Shown piece after piece: positions 34,430 through 45,489 of a stretch of 64,000 nt of DNA. Each line of letters starts with the position of its first letter. The stretch's first letter is position 1. The notes under the pieces are model-generated. The model had not been told where the DNA came from and made no database searches. It saw only the letters and a program-made list of their open reading frames with translations. Both the position numbers and the translations under genes were made by a program. Source of the DNA: Streptomyces griseoincarnatus (lineage in GTDB: Bacteria; Actinomycetota; Actinomycetes; Streptomycetales; Streptomycetaceae); assembly GCA_014649575.1 (NCBI GenBank), contig BMTH01000006.1, positions 186,001-250,000 of the forward strand, read 5' to 3'.

Positions 34430-34513
34430 ACTTTTCCGAGGGTATTCCCGCTTCCTTCGTGACCGTCGTCACGTCCTCGGCGGGACGCTGCGGAGCGTCA
34501 ACTCGCTTGTGGC

Positions 34514-35383
34514 TCAGACCTGTTCGCGGAGCTGTTCCTCCGTCAGGCCACGCCGCCAGTAGCCCACGAACGTCACCCGCCGGCGGTCGACCCCACGCTC
34601 ACGGACGAAGTGCCGGCGCAGCTGCTTGACCCGGCCGGACTCCCCGGCGATCCACACGTAGGCACGCTCGGGGGAGGGGAGGGCGGTCTGCCGGACGGCG
34701 TCCAGGGCCGTCGGGGTCTCCGGTGCGGCGACACCCTCCCGCACGAACCAGGTGATCTCCGCGTCCGCCGCGGTCGGCAGCTCCTGGACGTCCCCGGCGT
34801 GCGGCACCTCGAGCCAGACCTGGGCGCGGATGCCGGCCGGGAGGGACTCCAGGACGGCGGCCGCGGCGGGCAGGGCGGTCTCGTCCGCCCACAGCAGCAC
34901 CGTCGAGGCGTCCTCGGGAGGGCGGAAGCGGATCGCGCGGTTGTCCGCGATCGCGGGGCCGAGCAGCAGCACCCGGTCGCCCGCGGCGGCGCGGGCGGCC
35001 CAGCGGGACGCGGGACCGGCCTCGGCGGACGGGCCCGCCTCGCCGACGCCGTGCAGCACGAAGTCGACGTCGATCTCGGCGGTCCGGCCCAGGGCGTCCG
35101 CGCGCAGCGCCCGCAGCGTGTACGAGCGCATCACCGCCCGTACGTCGTCGGGCAGTTCGCGCCAGCCCTGCCACCAGTCGTCACCCAGCTCCAACGGCAC
35201 GACCGGCGCGTCCTGCCCCGGGTGGGGCAGGAACAGCGACAGGGACTGGTCACGCCCGTCGGAGCGGAAGTCGCGCAGCTCCGGCCCGGTGAAGGTGACC
35301 CGCACGAGCGACGGGCCGAGCCGCCGCGTCCCGGCGACCTGAAGGGCGAAGAAACGGAACGGGGCGGCCACGGCAGTCGTCAC
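34514..35383 (-). CDS. desF: siderophore-interacting protein (ferric-siderophore reductase)
   Basis: The protein has about 289 residues and belongs to the ViuB/SIP family: N-terminal FAD-binding barrel (RSYTLRAL, the R-x-Y-(S/T) flavin motif), then an NAD(P)H-binding region (VLLWADETALPAAAAVLESL) and the C-terminal VGYWRRGLTEEQLRE. It reduces Fe(III)-desferrioxamine to release iron in the cytoplasm. The start is GTG with AGGAG. It is 70 bp downstream of desE. Confidence 0.9.
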   Translation of the reverse strand: MTTAVAAPFRFFALQVAGTRRLGPSLVRVTFTGPELRDFRSDGRDQSLSLFLPHPGQDAPVVPLELGDDWWQGWRELPDDVRAVMRSYTLRALRADALGRTAEIDVDFVLHGVGEAGPSAEAGPASRWAARAAAGDRVLLLGPAIADNRAIRFRPPEDASTVLLWADETALPAAAAVLESLPAGIRAQVWLEVPHAGDVQELPTAADAEITWFVREGVAAPETPTALDAVRQTALPSPERAYVWIAGESGRVKQLRRHFVRERGVDRRRVTFVGYWRRGLTEEQLREQV

Positions 35384-35453
35384 GGCGTACTCCTGCGAGT
35401 CGGGGGCGGCTGAACCTTGCGAGGGGGCCTGTGAGAGGGGCCTTGCCAGGGGG

Positions 35454-36497
35454 TCAGCTGACCTTCCTGGCCTTCTCGATGGCCTCGGCGAGCGCCTCCA
35501 CCGGCGCCACGCACTTGTCGTAGGACAGGATCGGCTCGGTGGAACGGGCGATGACCTGGCCGGCCTTGACGGCGGGCAGCTGCTTCCAGGTCGCCTCGGT
35601 GATGTCGGCGGGCTGGATGGCCGAGGAGCGGTCGTCCATCATGATCACGTCGGCCTTGTGCTTGTCGACGTTCTCCCAGCTCAGGCTCTCGAACCATCCG
35701 CCGGTGGCCTTCTTGGCCGCCTCCGTCGGCTCCACGAAGTTCACACCGAGGGCCTTGAAGTACTCCAGGTCGATCGAGAGGTTGCTGCCCGAGACGTAGA
35801 ACAGCTCAGGGCTCGCGGAGCCGACCAGCACCTTGATCTCGGGCTTGGCCTTGGCGGCCTTGCGCAGCCGCTCCGAGGCCGCCTCGAACCGCTTCTTGGC
35901 CTCGGTGACCTTCGCGGCCGTCATGTCGGCGCCGAGCGACTCGGCCAGCTCCCACATCCGCTGGAGCGGGGCGGTGAGCTGACGGTCGAACACGGAGATG
36001 CCGACGCTGGGGGCGAGCTTGGCGATCTTGTCCTTGGACGCCTCGGGGACGTACCAGAGGGTGCCGGCGTCGTCGAACATCGTGGAGATGAGCACGTCGG
36101 GCGCGAGGGCCGCGTACTTCTCGACGTTGAACTGGTCCCAGACGTTGCCCAGGACCGTCACCTTGCTGACGTCCATGTCGCCGGCCTGGACGTCGGCCTT
36201 GCCGTCCTTGGTCGTGGTCGGGCCGAACACGCCCTTGACCTCGATGCCGTAGTCGTACAGCGCGGCGGCCACGCCCGTGAACGCGACGATGTTCTTCGGC
36301 GCCTCGCCCAGCTTCACCGTGGTGCCGCGGTCGTCCTTGAAGCTCCAGGGGCCGGACTTGGCGGCGCCCTTCGTGTCCGCGCCGCCGTCCTTCGCGTCGT
36401 CGTCCCCGCAGGCGGTGAGCACGGCACCGAGGCCCAGGGCGCCGCCGGCGGCGAGCAGTCCACGACGGGAGAGGCGGGCGGTTGTGGCGTTCGGCAT
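35454..36497 (-). CDS. desE: desferrioxamine-binding lipoprotein
   Basis: The 347-residue ferric-siderophore solute-binding protein (Fhu/BtuF-like class III) has a signal RLSRRGLLAAGGALGLGAVL followed by lipobox TAC (Cys near 36); the SRRGLL start suggests Tat export. The two lobes carry IVAFTGVAAALYDYGIEVKG and PDVLISTMFDD. It captures ferrioxamine for an ABC importer that is not in this window. An identical iron box lies 46 bp upstream. The ATG at 36497 has a weak ribosome-binding site; a TTG at 36536 is possible but less likely. Confidence 0.95.
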   Translation of the reverse strand: MPNATTARLSRRGLLAAGGALGLGAVLTACGDDDAKDGGADTKGAAKSGPWSFKDDRGTTVKLGEAPKNIVAFTGVAAALYDYGIEVKGVFGPTTTKDGKADVQAGDMDVSKVTVLGNVWDQFNVEKYAALAPDVLISTMFDDAGTLWYVPEASKDKIAKLAPSVGISVFDRQLTAPLQRMWELAESLGADMTAAKVTEAKKRFEAASERLRKAAKAKPEIKVLVGSASPELFYVSGSNLSIDLEYFKALGVNFVEPTEAAKKATGGWFESLSWENVDKHKADVIMMDDRSSAIQPADITEATWKQLPAVKAGQVIARSTEPILSYDKCVAPVEALAEAIEKARKVS

Positions 36498-36542
36498 GGA
36501 AGGGTCTGCTTTCGTGCGTACGGGACCGATGTACAAACAGCG

Positions 36543-36560
36543 TTAGGTTAGCCTAACCAA
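36543..36560. promoter_or_regulatory. iron box upstream of desE
   Basis: TTAGGTTAGCCTAACCAA is identical in all 18 positions to the desA box, so both transcripts should answer to the same iron regulator with similar affinity. Confidence 0.93.
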
Positions 36561-36643
36561 ATGATCTGTCCAGAGGGCGTCCCGCATCCATGTCCGGCAT
36601 GCGCCGGTTCCACCCCGTGATCCGGGTCACCCGGCGGCACGGC

Positions 36644-36675
36644 GACGGCCCGCGCCGGGAGCGGCGCGGGCCGTC
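36644..36675. terminator. terminator of the leucine-catabolic operon
   Basis: GACGGCCCGCGCC (36644-36656) pairs perfectly over 13 bp with 36663-36675 around a 6-nt loop, 18 bp after the acdH stop. Confidence 0.88.
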
Positions 36676-36692
36676 ACTGAGAAGGGGCAGGC

Positions 36693-37853
36693 TCAGCCCG
36701 CCAGGCCCAACTCCCGCGCGATGAGCATCCGCTGGACCTCGCTGGTGCCCTCGCCGATCTCCAGGATCTTGGAGTCGCGCCACATCCGGGCCACCGGGTA
36801 CTCGTTCATGAAGCCGTAGCCGCCGTGGACCTGCGTGGCGTCGCGGGCGTTGTCCACGGCCACCGTGGAGGAGTAGAGCTTGGCCAGCGCCGCCTCCTTC
36901 TTGAACGGCTCGCCCGCCACCAGCCGGCTCGCCGCGTCCCGCCACGCCAGCCGCGCCGTGTGCGCCTTCATCTCCATGTCGGCGATCTTGAACTGGATCG
37001 CCTGGTTGGCTCCGATCGGACGCCCGAACGCGTGCCGCTCCCTGGCGTACTTCACCGACTCGTCCACACAGCCCTGCGCGAGCCCCGTGGCCAGCGCCGC
37101 GATGGCGATGCGGCCCTCGTCGAGGATGCGCAGGAACTGCGCGTAGCCGCGGCCCTCCTCGCCCAGCAGGTTGGCCGCCGGGACGCGTACGTCCTGGAAG
37201 GACAGCTCACGGGTGTCCGAGGCGTTCCAGCCGACCTTCGAGTACGGCGCCGCCACCGTGAAGCCCGGGGTGCCGGACGGCACGATGATCGCGGAGATCC
37301 GCGGCTTGCCGTCGGGCCCCCGGCCGGTGACGGCGGTGACGGTGACCAGACCGGTGATGTCCGTGCCGGAATTGGTGATGAAGCACTTGGTGCCGTTGAT
37401 CACCCACTCGCCCGTCGCCTCGTCGAGACGGGCCGTCGTGCGGGTCGCGCCCGCGTCGCTGCCGCCGTCCGGCTCGGTGAGGCCGAACGCGCCGAGTATC
37501 TCCCCCGAGCACAGCCGGGGCAGCCACTCACGCTTCTGCTCCTCCGTGCCGAACAGGTGCAGCGGCATCGCGCCCAGCGAGACGCCCGCCTCCAGGGTGA
37601 TGGCCACCGAGGAGTCCACCCGGGCCAGTTCCTCCAGGGCGACGCCGAGCGCGAAGTAGTCGCCGCCCATGCCGCCGTACTCCTCCGGGAACGGCAGACC
37701 GAACAGGCCCATGCGGCCCATCTCCCGCACGATCTCGTACGGGAACTCGTGCCGCTCGTAGAAGTCGCCGATCTTCGGCGCCACCACGTCGTGTGCGAAC
37801 TCCTCGACCGTGCGGCGGAGTTCCTCGAGTTCGGGGGAGAGCTTGTGGTCCAT
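36693..37853 (-). CDS. acdH: acyl-CoA dehydrogenase (isovaleryl-/branched-chain type)
   Basis: The 386-residue flavoenzyme has EEYGGMGGDYFALGVALEEL (N-terminal domain), FGLTEPDGGSDAGATRTTAR (FAD/substrate), LQ-type AFGRPIGANQAIQFKIADME and QVHGGYGFMNEYPVARMWRD. It oxidises branched-chain acyl-CoA; the neighbours (methylcrotonyl-CoA carboxylase and HMG-CoA lyase) fit isovaleryl-CoA, the leucine intermediate. It is the fourth gene of the operon, 4 bp after the lyase. acdH of S. coelicolor and S. avermitilis is known in branched-chain acyl-CoA use. Confidence 0.93.
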   Translation of the reverse strand: MDHKLSPELEELRRTVEEFAHDVVAPKIGDFYERHEFPYEIVREMGRMGLFGLPFPEEYGGMGGDYFALGVALEELARVDSSVAITLEAGVSLGAMPLHLFGTEEQKREWLPRLCSGEILGAFGLTEPDGGSDAGATRTTARLDEATGEWVINGTKCFITNSGTDITGLVTVTAVTGRGPDGKPRISAIIVPSGTPGFTVAAPYSKVGWNASDTRELSFQDVRVPAANLLGEEGRGYAQFLRILDEGRIAIAALATGLAQGCVDESVKYARERHAFGRPIGANQAIQFKIADMEMKAHTARLAWRDAASRLVAGEPFKKEAALAKLYSSTVAVDNARDATQVHGGYGFMNEYPVARMWRDSKILEIGEGTSEVQRMLIARELGLAG

Positions 37854-37857
37854 GTCG

Positions 37858-38805
37858 TCACTGCTCCTGGTGGGAGAGGGCTCGTACGGTGCGGGACGGG
37901 CTGGGTCGGCCCAGGTGGGCGGCCATCCAGACGCTTGTGGCGACCAGACGGCCGAGATCGACGCCGGTGTCGATGCCGAGGCCCCGCAGCATCCACACGA
38001 GGTCTTCGGTGGCGAGATTGCCGGTGGCGGACTTCGCGTACGGGCAGCCGCCCAGCCCGCCGGCCGAGGCGTCGACCGTGGCGACGCCCTGCTGGAGCGC
38101 GGCCAGGGTGTTGGACAGAGCCTGGCCGTAGGTGTCGTGGAAGTGCACGCCCAGCGCGGGGACGGGCACGCCCGCCTCCGTGAGCGCGGCGATCAGGGCC
38201 GTCACATGACCCGGGGTCGCCACCCCGATCGTGTCGCCGAGGCTCAGCTCGTCGCAGCCCATGTCGAGCAGCGCCCGGCACACCCGCACCACCTGGGGGA
38301 CCGGGACCGCGCCCTCCCAGGGGTCGCCGAAGCACATCGACAGATAGCCGCGCACATGGACGTCCTGCTCCTTCGCGCGGGCCACCACCGGCTCGAACAT
38401 GGCCAGCGCCTCGTCCACCGTGCGGTTCAGGTTGGCCTTGGCGAAGGACTCCGTGGCGCTGGCGAACACCGCCACCCGGCGGGCGCCCAGCGCCAGTGCG
38501 CGGTCAAGGCCGCGCTCGTTGGGCACCAGCACCGGCAGCTCGACCGGCAGGTCCGAGACCGCCGGGTACAGCTCCTCGGCGTCCGCGAGCTGGGGCACCC
38601 ACTTCGGGTGCACGAAGCTCGTCGCCTCGATCGTGGTCAGCCCCGTGCCGGCCAGCCGGCGGACGAACTCCGCCTTCACGGCCGTCGGCACGGTCGCCTT
38701 CTCGTTCTGCAGGCCGTCGCGGGCGCCCACCTCGTGGATCCGCACCCGCGCGGGCAGCCCCTCGGCCGGCACGGCCATGGGCAGGCCCAGCTCGCTCGCG
38801 TTCAT
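37858..38805 (-). CDS. hydroxymethylglutaryl-CoA lyase
   Basis: The 315-residue TIM-barrel enzyme has [10 protein letters not shown] (catalytic Arg and metal Asp), [14 protein letters not shown] (metal His pair) and the diagnostic lid [19 protein letters not shown] with the catalytic Cys. It cleaves HMG-CoA to acetoacetate and acetyl-CoA, the last step of leucine breakdown. It overlaps the carboxylase alpha gene (ATGA). The methylglutaconyl-CoA hydratase of the pathway is not in the operon. Confidence 0.95.
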   Translation of the reverse strand: MNASELGLPMAVPAEGLPARVRIHEVGARDGLQNEKATVPTAVKAEFVRRLAGTGLTTIEATSFVHPKWVPQLADAEELYPAVSDLPVELPVLVPNERGLDRALALGARRVAVFASATESFAKANLNRTVDEALAMFEPVVARAKEQDVHVRGYLSMCFGDPWEGAVPVPQVVRVCRALLDMGCDELSLGDTIGVATPGHVTALIAALTEAGVPVPALGVHFHDTYGQALSNTLAALQQGVATVDASAGGLGGCPYAKSATGNLATEDLVWMLRGLGIDTGVDLGRLVATSVWMAAHLGRPSPSRTVRALSHQEQ

Positions 38806-40838
38806 GCCGTCTCCCCTTCCGCCGGTGCCGCGGTCTCCACGGGCGCGATGACCGCGAGCACCTGGTCCATGGCGACCGTCGTGCCCGGGGACACGTCCAG
38901 CTCCGTGACCGTGCCGGCGTGCGGGGCGGAGATGACGTGCTCCATCTTCATCGCCTCCACCACCAGCAGGCTCTGGCCCGCGTCCACCTCGTCGCCGACG
39001 GCGACCTTCACCACCGTCACCGTGCCCGGCATCGGCGCGGTCAGCGAGTCGGCGCCCGCCTGACCCGCCCGGGTGAGGGACGCGGCGACCGGGTCGTGGT
39101 CCCGCACCTGCCAGGCGTCGCCGTCCCGGCCCAGCCAGGTGCCGTCCGGCAGAGCGGCGAAGGTGTACGCGACGCCGTCGAGCGCGCAGGTGAACCGGTG
39201 CCCCTCCAGCGGCCCCGCGGACGCCCGCACCGGGGTGTCCGCGCCGGGCAGCAGCAGCTCCGTGCCGCCGTCGGCCGCGGCCCGCACCCGCACGGTCACC
39301 GGGTCGTGGCCCGCCGCCCGCAGATGGTGCGCCGTCCAGGCCCGGCCACCGCCCATCCGCCAGCCGTCGGCGGCGTCGAACGGGTCACGCCAGCCGGGCG
39401 CCGCGGCGGGTTCGAGGGCGGCCTGGCGCAGCAGCGCCGCCGCCGCGTACACCTCGGCCGGCACCTCGCCGCCGACCAGGGAGTCCGCCTCCCGCTCCAC
39501 CAGACCGGTGTCCAGCTCGCCCGACACGACCGCCGGGTGCGCCAGCAGCCGCCGCAGGAAGCCCGCGTTGGTCTGCACGCCCAGTGTCACCGTCTCCGCG
39601 AGCGCCGCCCTCAGCTTGCGCAGCGCGGTCGCCCGGTCGGGGCCGTAGGCGATGACCTTGGACAGCATCGGGTCGTAGAGGCTGCCGACCTCCGTGCCCT
39701 CGGACAGCCCGGAGTCGGTGCGCACGCCGTCGCCCTGCGGCTCGCGCAGCCGCAGCACCGTGCCGCCGGAGGGCAGGAAACCGCGCGCGGGGTCCTCGGC
39801 GCACAGCCGCGCCTCCACCGCGTGCCCGGTGAGCCGTACGTCGTCCTGCCCGAACGCCAGCCGCTCGCCCGCCGCGACCCGCAACTGCCACTCCACCAGG
39901 TCGAGCCCCGTGATCAGCTCGGTGACCGGGTGCTCCACCTGGAGCCGGGTGTTCATCTCCATGAAGTAGTACGCCGACGGGTCGTCGCCCGGGACGATGA
40001 ACTCGACCGTGCCCGCGCCCCGGTAGCCGCAGGAGCGGGCCGCCTGCACGGCCGCCTCGCCCATCGCGGCCCGCGTTCGGTCGTCGAGGAGGACACTGGG
40101 CGCCTCTTCGACGATCTTCTGGTGCCGCCGCTGGAGCGAGCACTCGCGCTCGCCCAGGTGCACCACGTTGCCGTGGCCGTCGGCCAGCACCTGGATCTCG
40201 ATGTGCCGGGGCCGGTCGATCCACCGCTCCACCAGCAGCGTGTCGTCGCCGAAGGAGGCGCGGGCCTCACGCCGGGCGGCGGCGATCTCGTCCGCAAGAC
40301 GCGTCTCGTCCCGCACCAGCCGCATGCCCTTGCCGCCGCCGCCCGCCGACGGCTTCAGCAGCACAGGCATGCCGATCTCCCGGGCCGCGTCGACGAGCTG
40401 CTCGTCCGTCAGCCCGCTGCCGCTGGAGCCGGGCACCACCGGCACCCCGGCCGCCTTCACCGTCTCCTTGGCGCGGATCTTGTCGCCCATCAGGGCGATG
40501 GCGTCCGCGGGCGGGCCGATGAACGCCAGTCCCGCCGCCTCGCAGGCCCGCGCGAACTCCGCGTTCTCCGCGAGGAAGCCGTACCCCGGGTGCACCGCAC
40601 GCGCGCCGGTGCGGGCGGCAGCCTCCAGCAGCCGGTCCGCCGACAGGTAGCTCTCCGCGGCCGGCGCCGGGCCGATCCGCACCGCCGTGTCGGCCTCCCG
40701 GACGTGCCGGGCGCCCGCGTCCGCGTCGGAGTACACCGCCACCGAGCGCACGCCCAGCGACCGCAGCGTGCGCACGACACGGACGGCGATCTCGCCCCGG
40801 TTCGCCACCAGCACCGTGTCGAACATCTGATCAGTCAT
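38802..40838 (-). CDS. mccA: biotin-dependent acyl-CoA carboxylase, alpha subunit (methylcrotonyl type)
   Basis: The protein has about 678 residues: biotin carboxylase domain ([54 protein letters not shown]), a central BT-like linker region, and a C-terminal biotinyl domain with [13 protein letters not shown] 40838 (MTDQMFD) was chosen with AGGGGA upstream; a GTG at 40856 overlapping the beta-subunit stop is an alternative. Pairing with HMG-CoA lyase and acdH points to 3-methylcrotonyl-CoA rather than acetyl- or propionyl-CoA. Confidence 0.92.
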   Translation of the reverse strand: MTDQMFDTVLVANRGEIAVRVVRTLRSLGVRSVAVYSDADAGARHVREADTAVRIGPAPAAESYLSADRLLEAAARTGARAVHPGYGFLAENAEFARACEAAGLAFIGPPADAIALMGDKIRAKETVKAAGVPVVPGSSGSGLTDEQLVDAAREIGMPVLLKPSAGGGGKGMRLVRDETRLADEIAAARREARASFGDDTLLVERWIDRPRHIEIQVLADGHGNVVHLGERECSLQRRHQKIVEEAPSVLLDDRTRAAMGEAAVQAARSCGYRGAGTVEFIVPGDDPSAYYFMEMNTRLQVEHPVTELITGLDLVEWQLRVAAGERLAFGQDDVRLTGHAVEARLCAEDPARGFLPSGGTVLRLREPQGDGVRTDSGLSEGTEVGSLYDPMLSKVIAYGPDRATALRKLRAALAETVTLGVQTNAGFLRRLLAHPAVVSGELDTGLVEREADSLVGGEVPAEVYAAAALLRQAALEPAAAPGWRDPFDAADGWRMGGGRAWTAHHLRAAGHDPVTVRVRAAADGGTELLLPGADTPVRASAGPLEGHRFTCALDGVAYTFAALPDGTWLGRDGDAWQVRDHDPVAASLTRAGQAGADSLTAPMPGTVTVVKVAVGDEVDAGQSLLVVEAMKMEHVISAPHAGTVTELDVSPGTTVAMDQVLAVIAPVETAAPAEGETA

Positions 40839-40852
40839 CGTCAGGGGTCCCC

Positions 40853-42469
<1,617 letters not shown>

Positions 42470-42489
42470 CCTGCGGGTCCCCTCACCTT

Positions 42490-42534
42490 GTTAATGAGCG
42501 TTAACGCATTTCCTCCAGGTTAACGACCGCTAAC
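42490..42534. promoter_or_regulatory. two 16-bp TetR operators in the mccB/TetR gap
   Basis: GTTAATGAGCGTTAAC (42490-42505) and GTTAACGACCGCTAAC (42519-42534) are two versions of one imperfect palindrome, GTTAAYGANCGYTAAC, with starts 29 bp (about three turns) apart. They cover the only space between the divergent genes. Confidence 0.85.
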
Positions 42535-42556
42535 CTCCCTGTCTAGAATTGTCTTC

Positions 42557-43159
42557 ATGGCCACCAGAACCGACGCCCCCACCCGCCGCGAGCAGATCCT
42601 CAAGGAGGCCGCGCGGCTCTTCGCCGAACGGGGCTTCCACGGGGTCGGTGTCGACGAGATAGGCGCCGCCGTCGGCATCAGCGGACCCGGGCTCTACCGG
42701 CACTTCGCGGGCAAGGATGCGATGCTGGCGGAGCTGCTGGTCGGCATCAGCGAGTCGCTGCTGACGGGTGCGAAGCGGCGGCTCGCCGAGGCGAACGGGG
42801 CGGGCGGGGTGGCTCCCGGGGCGGTCCTCGACTCGCTGATCGAGGGGCACATCGACTTCGCGCTCGACGACCGCCCGCTCATCACCCTGCACGACCGTGA
42901 GCTGGACCGCCTCCGGGACGCCGACCGCAAGCTCGTGCGCCAGCTCCAGCGGCAGTACGTCGAGCTGTGGGTGGCCGTGGTGCGCCGCCTCTACCCGGAC
43001 CTCACCGAGCCCGCGGCCCGCTCGGCGGTCCACTCGGTCTTCGGCCTCCTCAACTCCACGCCCCACCTCACCCGCCCGGGCTCCCTCCCGGACCGCGCGG
43101 GCACGGCGGAGCTGCTGCACCGGATGGCGCGGGGGGCGTTCGCGGCGGCGGGCGCCTGA
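42557..43159 (+). CDS. TetR-family regulator of leucine/isovalerate catabolism
   Basis: The 200-residue protein has a TetR HTH (RREQILKEAARLFAERGFHG, IGAAVGISGPGLYRHFAGKD) and a helical ligand domain with DFALDDRPLITLHDRELDRL. It is divergent from the mccBA-lyase-acdH operon, with two matching operators between them. It is likely a repressor that senses a pathway acyl-CoA, by analogy with other regulators of acyl-CoA catabolism. The ATG follows the operators closely (23 bp). Confidence 0.92.
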   Translation: MATRTDAPTRREQILKEAARLFAERGFHGVGVDEIGAAVGISGPGLYRHFAGKDAMLAELLVGISESLLTGAKRRLAEANGAGGVAPGAVLDSLIEGHIDFALDDRPLITLHDRELDRLRDADRKLVRQLQRQYVELWVAVVRRLYPDLTEPAARSAVHSVFGLLNSTPHLTRPGSLPDRAGTAELLHRMARGAFAAAGA

Positions 43160-43253
43160 GTCTCCGCGGGGCCGCCTTCAGGGCCCCCCGGAGTGACGAG
43201 CGTTACGGGGCGTCCGGTCTGGACGGCTGTGGATACTCGCCGGTACCTTGTTC

Positions 43254-43270
43254 TGAGCAAGCGCTTAGCC
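43254..43270. promoter_or_regulatory. palindromic motif upstream of acyl-CoA dehydrogenase
   Basis: TGAGCAAGCGCTTAGCC has the perfect core AAGCGCTT flanked by imperfect GC arms. It lies about 100 bp before the dehydrogenase start in a 208-bp gap and resembles TetR-type sites found before lipid-catabolic genes. The regulator is unknown. Confidence 0.45.
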
Positions 43271-43367
43271 ATGCGGGCCGCAGCCATCAATTGAGGAACC
43301 CCGACGGCGAGCGCCCAGGTACGCGAGAGCGGCGCCGGTTCAGGCGCAGGGATTGGGGTGGCGGACA

Positions 43368-44525
43368 GTGCGCCGTACGGTTTTCAACGAGGATCACGAG
43401 GCGTTCCGGGAGACCATCCGCGCCTTCATCGAGGCCGAGGTCGTCCCCGTCTACGACGAGTGGTTCGCGGCGGGCCAGGCGCCCCGCGACTTCTACTACA
43501 AGCTCGGTGAGCTGGGCATCTTCGGCATCAGCGTGCCGGAGGAGTACGGCGGCGCGGGCATGGACACCCACAAGTTCGAGGCCGTCCTCTACGAGGAGAC
43601 CGCCCGCGCGGGCGTCCAGTTCGGCGGCTCCGGCGTGCACGTGCTGCTCGCCCTGCCCTACATCAAGATGCTGGCCACGGACGAGCAGAAGAAGCGCTTC
43701 CTGCCGAAGTTCGTCTCCGGCGAGGAGATGTGGGCCATCGCGATGACCGAGCCGGGCACCGGCTCCGACCTCGCGGGCATGAAGACCACCGCCAAGCTGA
43801 GCGAGGACGGCACCCACTACGTCCTCAACGGCGCCAAGACCTTCATCACCGGCGGCGTGCACGCCGACAAGGTGATCGTCTGCGCCCGCACCGCGGCCCC
43901 CACGGCCGAGGACCGCCGTCACGGCATCTCCCTGTTCGCCGTCGACACCAAGTCCGAGGGCTACTCGGTCGGCCGCAAGCTCGACAAGCTCGGCCTGAAG
44001 ACCTCCGACACCGCCGAGCTGGCGTTCGTCGACGTCAAGGTCCCCGTCGAGGACCTCCTCGGCGAGGAGAACAAGGGCTTCTACTACCTCGGCCACAACC
44101 TGGCCTCCGAGCGCTGGGGCATCGCCTTCGGCGCCTACGCCCAGGCCAAGGCCGCCGTCCGGTTCGCCAAGCAGTACGTGCAGGAGCGCACCGTCTTCGG
44201 CAAGCCGGTCGCGCACTTCCAGAACACCAAGTTCGAGCTGGCCGCCTGCCAGGCCGAGGTGGACGCCGCCGAGGCCGTCGCCGACCGCGCCACCGAGGCC
44301 CTGGACGCCGGCGAGCTCACCCCCGCGGAGGCCGCCAGCGCCAAGCTGTTCTGCACCGAGGTCGCCCACCGCGTCATCGACCGCTGCCTCCAGCTGCACG
44401 GCGGCTACGGCTACATGAACGAGTACCCGATCGCCCGCCTGTACGCGGACAACCGGGTCAACCGGATCTACGGCGGCACCAGCGAGATCATGAAGTCGAT
44501 CATCGCCAAGGACATGGGTCTGTAA
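43368..44525 (+). CDS. acyl-CoA dehydrogenase
   Basis: The protein has about 385 residues. Marks include RTVFNEDHEAFRETIRAFIE, SVPEEYGGAGMDTHKFEAVL, AIAMTEPGTGSDLAGMKTTA, QLHGGYGYMNEYPIARLYAD and the FAD/CoA tail RIYGGTSEIMKSIIAKDMGL. GTG 43368 was chosen with GGGGTGG upstream; TTG 43353 is an alternative. It resembles the long-chain class. It is followed by a TesB thioesterase, so it probably serves fatty acid breakdown. Membership in the adjacent leucine regulon is unclear. Confidence 0.9.
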   Translation: MRRTVFNEDHEAFRETIRAFIEAEVVPVYDEWFAAGQAPRDFYYKLGELGIFGISVPEEYGGAGMDTHKFEAVLYEETARAGVQFGGSGVHVLLALPYIKMLATDEQKKRFLPKFVSGEEMWAIAMTEPGTGSDLAGMKTTAKLSEDGTHYVLNGAKTFITGGVHADKVIVCARTAAPTAEDRRHGISLFAVDTKSEGYSVGRKLDKLGLKTSDTAELAFVDVKVPVEDLLGEENKGFYYLGHNLASERWGIAFGAYAQAKAAVRFAKQYVQERTVFGKPVAHFQNTKFELAACQAEVDAAEAVADRATEALDAGELTPAEAASAKLFCTEVAHRVIDRCLQLHGGYGYMNEYPIARLYADNRVNRIYGGTSEIMKSIIAKDMGL

Positions 44526-44560
44526 GGTCCCGGAAATCCCTGCCGTATACAACTGATTCC

Positions 44561-45433
44561 ATGAGTCAGGCTCTTCAGGAACTCCTCGATCTGCTCGACC
44601 TCGAGCAGATCGAGGAGAACATCTTCCGCGGCAGCTCGCGCAGCGCCGTCGTCCCCCGCGTCTTCGGCGGGCAGGTCGCGGCGCAGGCGCTGGTCGCGGC
44701 CGGGCGGACCGTCCCCGAGGACCGGCCCGCCCATTCCCTGCACGCGTACTTCCTGCGCCTCGGCGACCCCGGCGCGCCGATCGTCTACACCGTCGACCGG
44801 ATCCGCGACGGCCGCTCGTTCACCACCCGGCGGGTGGTCGCGGTCCAGCACGGCAAGCCGATCTTCCACCTCTCCGCGTCCTTCCAGACGTACGAGGAGG
44901 GCCTGGACCACCAGGACCCGATGCCGGCGTCCCCGGACCCGGACGCGCTCCCCACCTCGGAGGAACGCCTGCGCGGCTACGCCCACCTCGACCCCGAGGT
45001 CGTCGACCGCTTCCTCGAGGCACGCGCCGCCGTCGACCTGCGCTACGTCGACGAGCCGCCCTACGGCCGCTTCGGCGAGCCCCGCGAACCCCACTCCCAG
45101 GTGTGGTTCCGCACCAACGGCAAGCTGGCCGACGACCCTCTGCTGCACGTCGTCCTCGCCACGTACGTCTCCGACATGACGCTCCTCGACTCCGTCCTGC
45201 TCGCCCACGGGCGCGGCGGCTGGGCCGTCGGCGACGTGGTCGGCGCGTCCCTGGACCACGCGATGTGGTTCCACCGCCCGTTCCGCGCCGACGAGTGGCT
45301 GCTGTACGACCAGCAGTCCCCCTCCGCCCACGGCGGCCGGGGTCTGGGCCAGGCGCGCATCTACACCCAGGACGGCAGGCTGGCGGTCTCGGTCATCCAG
45401 GAGGGCGTGGTCCGGGTCCCGCGCGAGGACTGA
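44561..45433 (+). CDS. tesB: acyl-CoA thioesterase II
   Basis: The 290-residue double-hotdog thioesterase has NIFRGSSRSAVVPRVFGGQV, HSLHAYFLRLGDP (N-hotdog), RIRDGRSFTTRRVVAVQHGK, and the second hotdog with VVGASLDHAMWFHRPFRADE and GGRGLGQARIYTQDGRLAVS. It hydrolyses medium- to long-chain acyl-CoA to free acid and CoA. It lies 35 bp after the acyl-CoA dehydrogenase, so it is probably cotranscribed. It is full length for the family. Confidence 0.95.
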   Translation: MSQALQELLDLLDLEQIEENIFRGSSRSAVVPRVFGGQVAAQALVAAGRTVPEDRPAHSLHAYFLRLGDPGAPIVYTVDRIRDGRSFTTRRVVAVQHGKPIFHLSASFQTYEEGLDHQDPMPASPDPDALPTSEERLRGYAHLDPEVVDRFLEARAAVDLRYVDEPPYGRFGEPREPHSQVWFRTNGKLADDPLLHVVLATYVSDMTLLDSVLLAHGRGGWAVGDVVGASLDHAMWFHRPFRADEWLLYDQQSPSAHGGRGLGQARIYTQDGRLAVSVIQEGVVRVPRED

Positions 45434-45489
45434 CCGGCCCGGGTGGAAACCCCGGTGACCTCACCGGGACGGCGGCCTACGCTGCCCCG

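Noticed and set aside
36498..36536. TTG start extending desE by 13 residues
   Set aside because: It would place MYIGPVRTKADPS before a normal lipoprotein signal; the ATG at 36497 gives the usual signal length.
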